From contig JAIRPW010000041.1 in assembly GCA_031256795.1 (NCBI GenBank), forward strand, positions 38,841 through 102,840: DNA of 64,000 nt, in the 5' to 3' direction. A program made the position numbers and the translations under genes. The notes under the pieces were generated by a model that saw nothing but the letters and a program-made list of their open reading frames with translations, made no database searches and had not been told where the DNA came from. Shown one piece after another: positions 30,774 to 38,262 of the stretch (positions are counted from its first letter, which is position 1; the number at the start of each line of letters is the position of its first letter). Origin of the DNA: Zoogloeaceae bacterium (GTDB lineage: Bacteria > Pseudomonadota > Gammaproteobacteria > Burkholderiales > Rhodocyclaceae).

Positions 30774-31454
30774 TCATTTGCCATCCAGATAGACGCGCGG
30801 ATCATAGGCGTCTACCCAGTGAGGACGATAAACCGCCAGAACGGTCAGGATCGCGCCGGAAATCCATGCTTCGGAAAAGCCCAGCAGCAAATAATAGGGT
30901 AAATAAAATTCCAGAAGATAGGCCAGGGAATAGGCGTCTGCCGCCGCATACAGCAAAGTGGCAGCCAGGCCGACGCCCATAACAACCGCTGCGGCGCCAA
31001 AAAAACATTGCAGGAAAATAAAAATGAAAAAATGACGGGGAAGCCACCGCTCAACCGCCTTACGGATTAAAACCGCCAGCAAAACGCCCAGGCCCGCCGT
31101 CACAATGGCATTGGGCGCAAGGCTTTGCCAGGCCATGCCCCCGCTCAGAAACAAGCCGAGCAGCAAGAGATTCAGCCCCAGAAAAGCCAGCCTTGCGCCA
31201 AAAAGCAAAAAAAACAGCATGACGCCGGTTAAATGCAAGTCCAGACCTGGTTTGACGCCTGCGGCCAACCGCCAAAAAAACAGCAAAGAAACAATAACGC
31301 CCAGCCAAAGATTCAAACGTCTGCCTTCCGGTTCCAGAAGTCGCGCCCACGGCGCATAGCGCACTGTAAAAGTGAGAACCGGCAACCACATCAGCCAAAA
31401 AACCCAAAGAAGCCACGCGTGCCGTTCCGCCAGCAATTGGGCGTCCAGATTCAT
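30774..31454 (-). CDS. CbiM-like predicted energy-coupling permease
   Basis: A 226-residue integral membrane protein with about six hydrophobic helices and few charged loops. The HLTGVMLFFLLFGARLAFLG and PNAIVTAGLGVLLA segments resemble the CbiM family of cobalt/nickel ECF transporter S-components, and the C-terminus FSEAWISGAILTVLAVYRP matches the predicted-permease subgroup. The usual N-terminal metal-binding histidine motif (MHIxDG) is not evident. No partner ATPase or permease is nearby, so the transported ion is not known. It is convergent with gltD. Confidence 0.55.
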   Translation of the reverse strand: MNLDAQLLAERHAWLLWVFWLMWLPVLTFTVRYAPWARLLEPEGRRLNLWLGVIVSLLFFWRLAAGVKPGLDLHLTGVMLFFLLFGARLAFLGLNLLLLGLFLSGGMAWQSLAPNAIVTAGLGVLLAVLIRKAVERWLPRHFFIFIFLQCFFGAAAVVMGVGLAATLLYAAADAYSLAYLLEFYLPYYLLLGFSEAWISGAILTVLAVYRPHWVDAYDPRVYLDGK

Positions 31455-31472
31455 GGCGTCGAGATTCCGCTG

Positions 31473-32129
31473 CTATTTCGCGGCAGACCAGCAGCTTTTT
31501 TGCGCGCTATCTTGCGCGCTCTCACGCCAGCGCTTAATACGTTCAGCCAGCATGGAAGCGCCCTGCGCCAAAGCCTGCGCGCCGCCCGCCGCGTCAGGCG
31601 CGGACGCGGGAACGCTTTCCGTAAAAACCGCCTCGTCTGCCGCCTGGTTTTTATCGGAATCCCACAATTCAGCCCGCACGGTCATTTGCCCATAACTTTC
31701 TTCCGGGGACACAAAAAATTGCTCGAAAGACGTTAGCTTCAAAGTCAACACGCAGTGGTCACGCACGCTTGTGTCCGGCGGCCAAAAGAACGCGCGCTCC
31801 AGGCGCTGGCGCAATAATTCCGCAGGCGGCGCAGACCATCTGGCATATGCGTAGAATAGAACACGCACCGCGCCGTCAGGCCGCGCGTAGGCAAGACGAT
31901 AACGCATGGCAGTATCTTCCAGCGCGGGTTCGGCACGCAACTGAAATTTCCAGAAACGGCGCGCCGAAGAGAGGGTTTCCAAACGCGCGCTTTCCGCGCC
32001 CAGATCAAAGAGCGCGGCGGCGGGAGGAACGTCATGGCGCGCAGGCAAAGCGCAAGCTGCCAAAAAGCCACTGACGCATAAGAAAAAAAACGCAAAAACA
32101 CGCGGCATAACAACTTTCAATACACTCAT
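31473..32129 (-). CDS. ABC-type transport auxiliary lipoprotein (PqiC-like)
   Basis: A 218-residue lipoprotein with a signal peptide ending in a FLAAC lipobox. The chain after it fits the LptM/PqiC-type auxiliary lipoproteins found next to MCE proteins, with an RFWKFQLRAEPALEDTAMRYR start and a repeat of short beta strands. The start at 32129 overlaps the mce stop by ATGA, so translation is coupled. In PqiABC and MCE systems this lipoprotein docks to the outer membrane and helps move phospholipid between membranes. Confidence 0.65.
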   Translation of the reverse strand: MSVLKVVMPRVFAFFFLCVSGFLAACALPARHDVPPAAALFDLGAESARLETLSSARRFWKFQLRAEPALEDTAMRYRLAYARPDGAVRVLFYAYARWSAPPAELLRQRLERAFFWPPDTSVRDHCVLTLKLTSFEQFFVSPEESYGQMTVRAELWDSDKNQAADEAVFTESVPASAPDAAGGAQALAQGASMLAERIKRWRESAQDSAQKSCWSAAK

Positions 32130-33052
32130 TTCGTAGCGGAAGCGGCAGCTGAAAACGCTCCCGACGGCGGAGAAAACCCAGGTTCGCCAGGCCCAGGAGG
32201 AGGAGGCGGCGCGCCGAAAATCAGACTTTGCGGCGCGCGTTCCAGCGCGCGCAAAAGAGCGCTCAATTGCCGGGTGGCGCGATCAAGTTCCTGTACCACT
32301 TGGGCGGCTTGCGGCAGCAGCGCCTCCCCAGGATCGCTGGGTTTTCCCAAAATATCGCCGAGACGAACGGCAACCTGATCAAAATGCCATACCATTTTTC
32401 GCGCTTCTCCAGTCAAATGCGGCAGATCCCGTAGCGCGGCGGCAATTTCCTGGTCGGGCGCAAATGCCGCTTCCACGCGCGCCAACGCGTTGTCTGCGCG
32501 CGCGGAGAATGTTTCAAGATTCGCAAAGGTTTTTTGCAAATGCCGACGGTTTTTATCGTTCAAAAGATCGTTGGCGCGGCTTATGAATTTTTGAGTCTGG
32601 GCAAACAACTCCGGCAGTTGATCATAAATTTGGCTGACGAGCGAATCTTCCAGCGGAACGCGCGGCAAAGCGCCCGCAATGGTCTGCGGCAAAGGAGTCC
32701 GGTCTACGCCGTCCTCCAATAATATCTGCGCGATTCCCGTGACGCCCTGATACGACAGCCGCGCTGTAATGCCGCGAGACAGCGGAATTTTTTTCTCCAC
32801 GCGCAATTGAATCAGGATGTCACGCGGTTCATTTGGATCCAGGCTGATGTCGACTACTTTGCCAATGGCGAGGCCGCGATAGGTTACACGCGCCTGGGGC
32901 GTCAAGCCGCTGATGTCCTGGCGGGCAATAACGAGGACGTCCCGCGTCTCCTCCTGGCCGGACGCTCTGAACCACAAAAGAGCGCCCCCCAACATTGCAC
33001 CGCACAAGAGAGTGAAAAAACCAGCCAACAACGCGTGCGCGCGACTTTCCAT
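32126..33052 (-). CDS. MCE-family (MlaD-like) periplasmic lipid transport protein
   Basis: A 308-residue protein with one N-terminal membrane helix (LLAGFFTLLCGAMLGGALLWF) and an MCE domain (about residues 38-115) starting DISGLTPQARVTYRGLAIGKV. A helical region and a proline-rich tail follow. MCE proteins form hexameric rings that ferry lipids across the periplasm, usually with an ATPase (MlaF) and permease (MlaE). Neither is beside this gene: upstream is a hemerythrin gene. So this is an orphan MCE-plus-lipoprotein pair. The exact subtype is not determined. Confidence 0.8.
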   Translation of the reverse strand: MESRAHALLAGFFTLLCGAMLGGALLWFRASGQEETRDVLVIARQDISGLTPQARVTYRGLAIGKVVDISLDPNEPRDILIQLRVEKKIPLSRGITARLSYQGVTGIAQILLEDGVDRTPLPQTIAGALPRVPLEDSLVSQIYDQLPELFAQTQKFISRANDLLNDKNRRHLQKTFANLETFSARADNALARVEAAFAPDQEIAAALRDLPHLTGEARKMVWHFDQVAVRLGDILGKPSDPGEALLPQAAQVVQELDRATRQLSALLRALERAPQSLIFGAPPPPPGPGEPGFSPPSGAFSAAASATK

Positions 33053-33073
33053 AGCAGGACAGAAAAAACAGGA

Positions 33074-33565
33074 TTACCAGAACTTCCACCAAGAAGATTT
33101 TTTCTTGTGTTTTTCCATGGCTGAACGAGAATCCGCCGACCACTGGCCGATTTCCTTTTGCTGGCCTTTCTTCTGGAAATACTGACCGTATTTCATGTCC
33201 TCGCTGAGAATATGCTTCGTCAACCAGTTGCGCAGAAACTGCAGTAACTCAAAGCTGATCGCAGCGCGACCGCTGGCAATTTTTTGTTGCAGAGCCTCGA
33301 CTTCGCTAACTAAATTTTTGTGCAGCACACAATGCGCCTCATAATCAGGATAGTTGCCGATGCGCATCAAAGTCTGCTCCAGCGCGAAATGAACACGAGT
33401 GTAATCTACCAGCTCATCCAGGATGCTCCCGCACACCGAGCTGCCTTCCTTGTCAGTGATAGCTTTGTGCAGACGATTCACCAGTTTGAACAACGTTTTA
33501 TGCTGTTCGTCAATTTCATCAATCCCGACGCTATATTCGTCAGACCAGGAAAAATTTTTGGACAT
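33074..33565 (-). CDS. Bacteriohemerythrin
   Basis: A 163-residue hemerythrin-domain protein. Counting from the ATG at 33565, all non-heme di-iron ligands are in place: H22 (EQHKTLF), H59 and E63 (VHFALEQ), H78 and H82 (EAHCVLHKN), H118 and D123 (KHILSEDMKYG). The spacing matches the Methylococcus bacteriohemerythrin closely. It likely binds O2 reversibly for storage or delivery. AGGAG lies six bases before the start. A lysine-rich tail (KKKSSWWKFW) follows the fold. Confidence 0.92.
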   Translation of the reverse strand: MSKNFSWSDEYSVGIDEIDEQHKTLFKLVNRLHKAITDKEGSSVCGSILDELVDYTRVHFALEQTLMRIGNYPDYEAHCVLHKNLVSEVEALQQKIASGRAAISFELLQFLRNWLTKHILSEDMKYGQYFQKKGQQKEIGQWSADSRSAMEKHKKKSSWWKFW

Positions 33566-33750
33566 CACTCGCTCCTAGCGCCCCGCTCCGCAGTCAGGGG
33601 GCAAACCTCATACGGAATGCCGCGTTCAAAAGGCGGCTCATCTGCGTAATTATATCTTCATACGCGCCATTGGCGTTATTTTGCGGAAAAATGCAGAATG
33701 ATTTACAATCGCGCCCAATGCGAAATCCCATTTCTTGACACGGGTCTTTC

Positions 33751-35178
33751 ATGAATTTTTTTGACCGTTTTTCCTTCCGTCAGATTCTCGTAACAGGATT
33801 TGGCGTCGTCATCCTGCTTTTGGTCAGCGCCATTTTGCAAAGCTGGTCTTTGCTGGAGCATCTGACGGAGCAAAGTTTGCAGGGCGGCGCGCAGATCGTG
33901 CGCTTTTCCGCTTCCCTGCAAACGCTGGATGAGCGCAACGTAGACCTAGAGCGCAGTGTACGCCAGTATCTTTTGGTACGGCAAGACAACTATCGGCGGG
34001 CGCTGGAAGCGAATTACCAGCAAGCGTTGGCGCTGACGGAACAGCTGGAAAAACAGCCGGAAGTTCCGGAAATCCATTCCCTGCTCAAGGAATGGCGCGC
34101 GATCTCCCTATCGCTCCTGGGCAGTCTGGACAGCAGCGACGCGGACAATTCCGTCTCTATTGGCAATATGTTATCCAGCATGAGCGACCTGCAGAACCGG
34201 ATGCGGCAGATTGGTCAGCAGTGGGCGGAAAACAAAAACCTGCGCGTCACGCAAGATTTAGCCAATTACCAGATGCAGCTACGTTTGCAATTGGCGCTTT
34301 CCACTTTGAGCGCGTTGTTTGTCGCGCTGCTGATCAGCTGGTACTTAATCCGTTCGGTTCAGCAGACAAAAACGGCGATTGCGCTCCTGAGCGACGGTCG
34401 TTTCCATGAAGCTATTCAGATAGACGGCTCGTCAGATATGCGCCAGATTGGCGCGCACTTGGATTTGCTGCGCCAAAGGCTGGTAGAAAAAAACAAAAGC
34501 CAGGAAGCTGTTTTGTGTTATGCCGAGCAGGAAATACGTCTGCCGCTTGCTGCCGTACAAAACGGAATTTCTCTGCTGTCAGAGGAAGTTTCGGGAAAGC
34601 TCACGGAAGATCAACGCGCCATTGTGAATATTTTGGATACCAATTTCACGTTCCTGCAAAGACACGCGGAAATTCTGGCGGATTTAACGCAAAAAATCTG
34701 TAACATGACAGAAATACAGTGTCAGCCGATCAAGCTGGGAGAGCTGATGCGTCTGGCAGTAGAAAGCCGAAGTGACGCGGTGCGGGAATCCGGAGTGGAC
34801 ATCCATGTGGATTTACGCTCTGAAGAACAGGAAGAAGTGCGAACAGACGTCGGAAAAGTTTTGCTGATGCTGGGCGCTTTGCTGGATAACGCGCTGGACG
34901 TTTCCTCCGCCGCAGCGGATGTGATCCTGGCGGCAGAGTTACAAGCGGACAGCCTCGTGCTGGAGTGTCATGATCAGGGAGAAGGCATCGCACAAGACGA
35001 AGCGGCGCGCGCTTTTGAGCTTTCCTATCGCAAGGCGTCCCCTAAGCAGACAGAGGTAAAAATTGGCCATCGGCTTTTTGTCGCCAAAGAATTAGCGCTA
35101 AGAATGTGGGGTAGTATACAGTTGTTGCCTTCGGACGGGACAGGAACGCATGTTCGTATCGTCATTCCTCGCCAATAG
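33751..35178 (+). CDS. GlrK/QseE-like sensor kinase lacking the phospho-acceptor histidine
   Basis: The 475-residue product has the layout of GlrK/QseE: a transmembrane helix (residues 11-31), a periplasmic helical sensor, a second helix (about 182-200), a HAMP-like linker and a kinase-like end. In the H-box the histidine of the usual SHELKTPL is a glutamine (Q260 in AEQEIRLPL). The N-box asparagine (N380 in LLDNALD) and the D-box DQGEGI (408-413) remain, but the G2 region reads IGHRLFVAKE instead of a GLGLAIV-like loop. It is followed by a QseG-like lipoprotein. It probably cannot autophosphorylate; it may work as a sensor scaffold. Confidence 0.8.
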   Translation: MNFFDRFSFRQILVTGFGVVILLLVSAILQSWSLLEHLTEQSLQGGAQIVRFSASLQTLDERNVDLERSVRQYLLVRQDNYRRALEANYQQALALTEQLEKQPEVPEIHSLLKEWRAISLSLLGSLDSSDADNSVSIGNMLSSMSDLQNRMRQIGQQWAENKNLRVTQDLANYQMQLRLQLALSTLSALFVALLISWYLIRSVQQTKTAIALLSDGRFHEAIQIDGSSDMRQIGAHLDLLRQRLVEKNKSQEAVLCYAEQEIRLPLAAVQNGISLLSEEVSGKLTEDQRAIVNILDTNFTFLQRHAEILADLTQKICNMTEIQCQPIKLGELMRLAVESRSDAVRESGVDIHVDLRSEEQEEVRTDVGKVLLMLGALLDNALDVSSAAADVILAAELQADSLVLECHDQGEGIAQDEAARAFELSYRKASPKQTEVKIGHRLFVAKELALRMWGSIQLLPSDGTGTHVRIVIPRQ

Positions 35179-35253
35179 TTTCATAGAGCGCGGCATTCCT
35201 TGTTGCGTCCGGCGTTTTTTGCTTTGGGATTTTTTTCCTGCTGAGGTTTTGGT

Positions 35254-35865
35254 ATGTCGCGTTTAGGGCTTTTATTTTTGCCTCTTTTTCTCGTTGGCTG
35301 CGCCGCCACTCCGGATATCCCGGAGTCTGCCGCTACGAACGCCTCTGCTGGAACGTTAAAACAACAAGACAAACCTCAACTGGATCGTGTAGGGCGTTCT
35401 CCGGAGTCTCTGCTGTCGTACTATCAGGCGCTTGCCTATCTTTCCCCCAACGAGTTATTGCGGGAAAAACGTCGTCTGGCAGGGGAAGGCAATGATCCGG
35501 ATACGCGCTTGCGTCAGGCCATGGTGATGAGCGATCCGCGCCAGCCCGCCCCGGATATGCAAAGCGCGGTCGCGTTTCTGAACGGACTTTTAAAAGCACA
35601 GGATTCTGTGAGTTATTACCTGCGGCCCATCGCGCGTTTGTTGCTGGATTCCTGCAATGAGCGGTTGCGTCTAGAGCGGCAGATGGTGAAGCAAAACGCG
35701 CAATTGGAAAAACAGTATCAGCGCCTGCTGGAATTCCAGCGGCGGTCCACAGAATTGCAGGAAAAGCTGGATGGCTTGGCAAATATTGAGCGCTCCTTGC
35801 CGCGTTCGCGTTCCTTAAACACAACGCGGCCAGATTCGGCCTTGCCCAAAAGCCCATCTCGGTAA
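35254..35865 (+). CDS. qseG: QseG-like lipoprotein (YfhG family)
   Basis: A 203-residue lipoprotein with a signal peptide and lipobox at LVGC (residues 13-16). The rest is mostly helical, with a coiled coil near residues 140-175 (RLRLERQMVKQNAQLEKQYQ). In enterobacteria QseG (YfhG) is an outer membrane lipoprotein that modulates the QseE/GlrK kinase and is encoded between it and the sigma-54-dependent regulator QseF/GlrR. Here the kinase precedes it but no QseF gene follows; ybgC does. The gene_symbol rests on position and general shape, not on an alignment. Confidence 0.6.
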   Translation: MSRLGLLFLPLFLVGCAATPDIPESAATNASAGTLKQQDKPQLDRVGRSPESLLSYYQALAYLSPNELLREKRRLAGEGNDPDTRLRQAMVMSDPRQPAPDMQSAVAFLNGLLKAQDSVSYYLRPIARLLLDSCNERLRLERQMVKQNAQLEKQYQRLLEFQRRSTELQEKLDGLANIERSLPRSRSLNTTRPDSALPKSPSR

Positions 35866-35944
35866 TCCGTAGATTTTTGTTGTAGCTTTCTCTTTCTGGC
35901 GGCTTTTCCCGCGCTGGTTTTTGTCCTCTTGCCGTAATTGTCCG

Positions 35945-36385
35945 ATGCTTCCTCCCGCCTTCACCCTGCCCGCGCGTGTTTATTATGAGGATACCGATGC
36001 GGCAGGCGTAGTGTATTACGCAAGCTACCTCAAATTTTTTGAGCGTTGCCGCACAGAATGGTTGCGCACCACAGGTTGCGCGCAAACAGATCTGATGACG
36101 GAACACGGATATGCTTTTGTGGTGCGCCGCGTTACTCTGGAATATCTCGCGCCTGGGCGGCTGGATGATCTTTTGACGATCACGCTTTCTATAGAGAGCA
36201 TGGGGCGCGCCCAGATAGTTTTCCGCCAGCGCGCCTGTCGAGACGATCAATGTCTGGCGGAAGGCACGGTGCAAGTAGTTTGCGTTGATATGAAGAGAAT
36301 GAAAAGCGCGCCGATTCCCACATGGCTGCGAGAGCGGCTTGTTGCGGCGCAAACTAAGGGAGAAAGGGAAAGAGTATGCCCGTGA
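35945..36385 (+). CDS. ybgC: Tol-Pal associated acyl-CoA thioesterase YbgC
   Basis: A 146-residue hotdog-fold thioesterase. The active-site segment [20 protein letters not shown] contains the conserved aspartate of the YbgC family, and ERCRTEWLR follows. YbgC associates with the Tol-Pal envelope system and phospholipid synthesis. The frame opens with a TTG at 35921; the ATG at 35945 gives family length. It overlaps tolQ by ten bases. Confidence 0.9.
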   Translation: MLPPAFTLPARVYYEDTDAAGVVYYASYLKFFERCRTEWLRTTGCAQTDLMTEHGYAFVVRRVTLEYLAPGRLDDLLTITLSIESMGRAQIVFRQRACRDDQCLAEGTVQVVCVDMKRMKSAPIPTWLRERLVAAQTKGERERVCP

Positions 36386-37059
36386 ATGTCAGCGCTGATC
36401 TTTCCATTTTGCAACTGGTACTGAACGCCAGCCTTGTCGTACAGATTGTCATGTTGATTCTGGCGGGCGTTTCATTTATGTCCTGCACGTATATTTGCGT
36501 CAAATGGTTTGCGGTACGAGACGCGCGGCAAAAGACAGATTCTTTTGAACGTGAATTTTGGTCTGGCGGCGATTTGAATCACTTATATCAGAGCGCCGTA
36601 AATGGACGACACAGCGCGGGCAGTATGGAGCGTATTTTCGAGGCGGGATTTCGGGAATTTACCAAACTAAAAGGACAAAAGGGTCTGGACGCCAGCGGCG
36701 TGATTGATGGCGCGCGCCGCGCTATGCGCGCTACGTTTCAACGAGAATTGGACGCGCTGGAGGCGCATCTAGCTTTTCTGGCGTCCGCCGGCTCCGTTTC
36801 GCCCTATATCGGGCTGTTCGGTACGGTTTGGGGCATTATGCACGCTTTCCGCGCGTTGGGTAATGTTGGACAGGCCACGCTATCATCGGTTGCGCCCGGC
36901 ATTGCCGAAGCGCTAGTCGCTACCGCGACGGGGCTGTTCGCGGCAATTCCCGCCGTGCTGGCCTATAACCGTTTTTCACATGATATTGATCGTTTGGCGA
37001 CGCGCTATGAGTCGTTCATGGAAGAATTTTCCAATATCCTTCAACGCCAAATGCGCTGA
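36376..37059 (+). CDS. tolQ: Tol-Pal system protein TolQ
   Basis: TolQ is an inner membrane motor protein that, with TolR, uses proton motive force to energise TolA during outer membrane constriction. The 227-residue product has three membrane helices: [19 protein letters not shown] near the start, and [20 protein letters not shown] and [20 protein letters not shown] near the end, with the proton-channel threonine regions. It overlaps ybgC and lies 21 bases before tolR. ExbB is the homologue but the context fits TolQ. Confidence 0.92.
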   Translation: MPVNVSADLSILQLVLNASLVVQIVMLILAGVSFMSCTYICVKWFAVRDARQKTDSFEREFWSGGDLNHLYQSAVNGRHSAGSMERIFEAGFREFTKLKGQKGLDASGVIDGARRAMRATFQRELDALEAHLAFLASAGSVSPYIGLFGTVWGIMHAFRALGNVGQATLSSVAPGIAEALVATATGLFAAIPAVLAYNRFSHDIDRLATRYESFMEEFSNILQRQMR

Positions 37060-37080
37060 AGGTTTTCGGAGAAGAACATT

Positions 37081-37482
37081 ATGCGCCGCACCCGCCGCCT
37101 GAAAAATGAAATCAATGTCGTTCCTTATATTGACGTCATGCTGGTGCTGCTGGTGATTTTTATGGTAGCGGCGCCGATGATGCAGACGGGTAATGTGGAC
37201 TTACCGACAGTAGAAAACGCAGATACGCTGCCAGCACACCCTTTGCGCGTTGAAATCAATGCGCAGGGAGATTTGACTTTGCGCGACGCAGAAGGCGCTC
37301 GTCATTCGTTTTTGCGCGCGGAACTGGCAGAACAGTTGAAGAATGCGCGCGCGCGGAATCCGGAAAGCCCGCTATTAATCGCGGGAGATAAGGCGGCGCA
37401 ATATGAATTTGTGCTGCAAGTACTGGACGAGGCAAAAAAACAAGGATTTGCGCGCGTTGGGCTGGAAACAGCCCGCCCATAA
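37081..37482 (+). CDS. tolR: Tol-Pal system protein TolR
   Basis: A 133-residue ExbD/TolR-family protein: one membrane helix with the essential aspartate (NVVPYIDVMLVLLVIFMV) and a periplasmic domain with VEINAQGDLTLRD and the PESPLLIAGDKAAQYE strand. TolR couples the TolQ proton channel to TolA. It lies between tolQ and tolA with short gaps. Confidence 0.92.
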   Translation: MRRTRRLKNEINVVPYIDVMLVLLVIFMVAAPMMQTGNVDLPTVENADTLPAHPLRVEINAQGDLTLRDAEGARHSFLRAELAEQLKNARARNPESPLLIAGDKAAQYEFVLQVLDEAKKQGFARVGLETARP

Positions 37483-37504
37483 CGGAAAGGCGCAAGGAAA
37501 GCGC

Positions 37505-38254
37505 ATGAAATTGACAGACTATTACACTGATCTTCATGCGGCCAACCGGAAAAAAGCGCTTTTGATTTCCTTTTGCGTACACGCGCTTTTATTGCTCGCG
37601 CTTTTTTTTGGCGTGCAATGGAAAACCAAAAATGAATCCGCAAAAGCTGAAGATGTGTTTTGGCTCCCGGAGTCGCTTGCGCAAGAACCTCCCCCAACAG
37701 CACCGTCAAATTCAAAAAAAGAGACTGCGCCAATAAAAAATACGGAACCATTATTGCCCAAGCCGCCGGAAATTGTCGCCAAAGCGGAAAAGAAAAATCC
37801 GGAAAAGGAAAAACGTGAAATCAGAAGACCTCCTGTACCCAAGCCTGATTTCACGCGAGACTTGCGGCAGGAAGAGCGCCAGCAAGAAAACTTACGCCAA
37901 CAGGTGGAAAAAGAAGCGGCGATCACTTTAAAAAATGCGGAAAGAGACGCGGCAAAAGCAGCGTGGATAGATAAAATCCGGGCTAAAATCAGAGGAAATG
38001 TCGTATTGCCGCCCGCGCTGCGAGGAAATCCAAAAGTTTGCTTCAAGATACGGCTTTTGCCGACGCTGGAGGTATTGAACGTGGAGCTTATGCAAAGCAG
38101 CGGATATCCAGTCCTGGATACGGCGGTTGAACGCGCCATTGCCAAATCTTCCCCTTTGCCAAATCCAGAAAGCCAGGAGCATTTCGAGCGGAATCTAACG
38201 CTAGCCTATTGTCCCGACGAGCCGTGCCCGCAAAATCCAATCTGTAAACAATGA
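37505..38254 (+). CDS. tolA: Tol-Pal system protein TolA
   Basis: TolA spans the periplasm and binds TolB/Pal in the cell envelope. The 249-residue product has an N-terminal membrane helix (LLISFCVHALLLLALFF), a proline- and lysine/glutamate-rich linker (about residues 55-150), and a C-terminal TonB/TolA fold beginning near IRGNVVLPPALRGNPKVCF with VELMQSSGYPVLDTAVERAI. The internal ATG at 37505 follows tolR by 22 bases. It is shorter than E. coli TolA because of a short middle domain. tolB and pal do not follow. Confidence 0.88.
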   Translation: MKLTDYYTDLHAANRKKALLISFCVHALLLLALFFGVQWKTKNESAKAEDVFWLPESLAQEPPPTAPSNSKKETAPIKNTEPLLPKPPEIVAKAEKKNPEKEKREIRRPPVPKPDFTRDLRQEERQQENLRQQVEKEAAITLKNAERDAAKAAWIDKIRAKIRGNVVLPPALRGNPKVCFKIRLLPTLEVLNVELMQSSGYPVLDTAVERAIAKSSPLPNPESQEHFERNLTLAYCPDEPCPQNPICKQ

Positions 38255-38262
38255 GGCTACAT

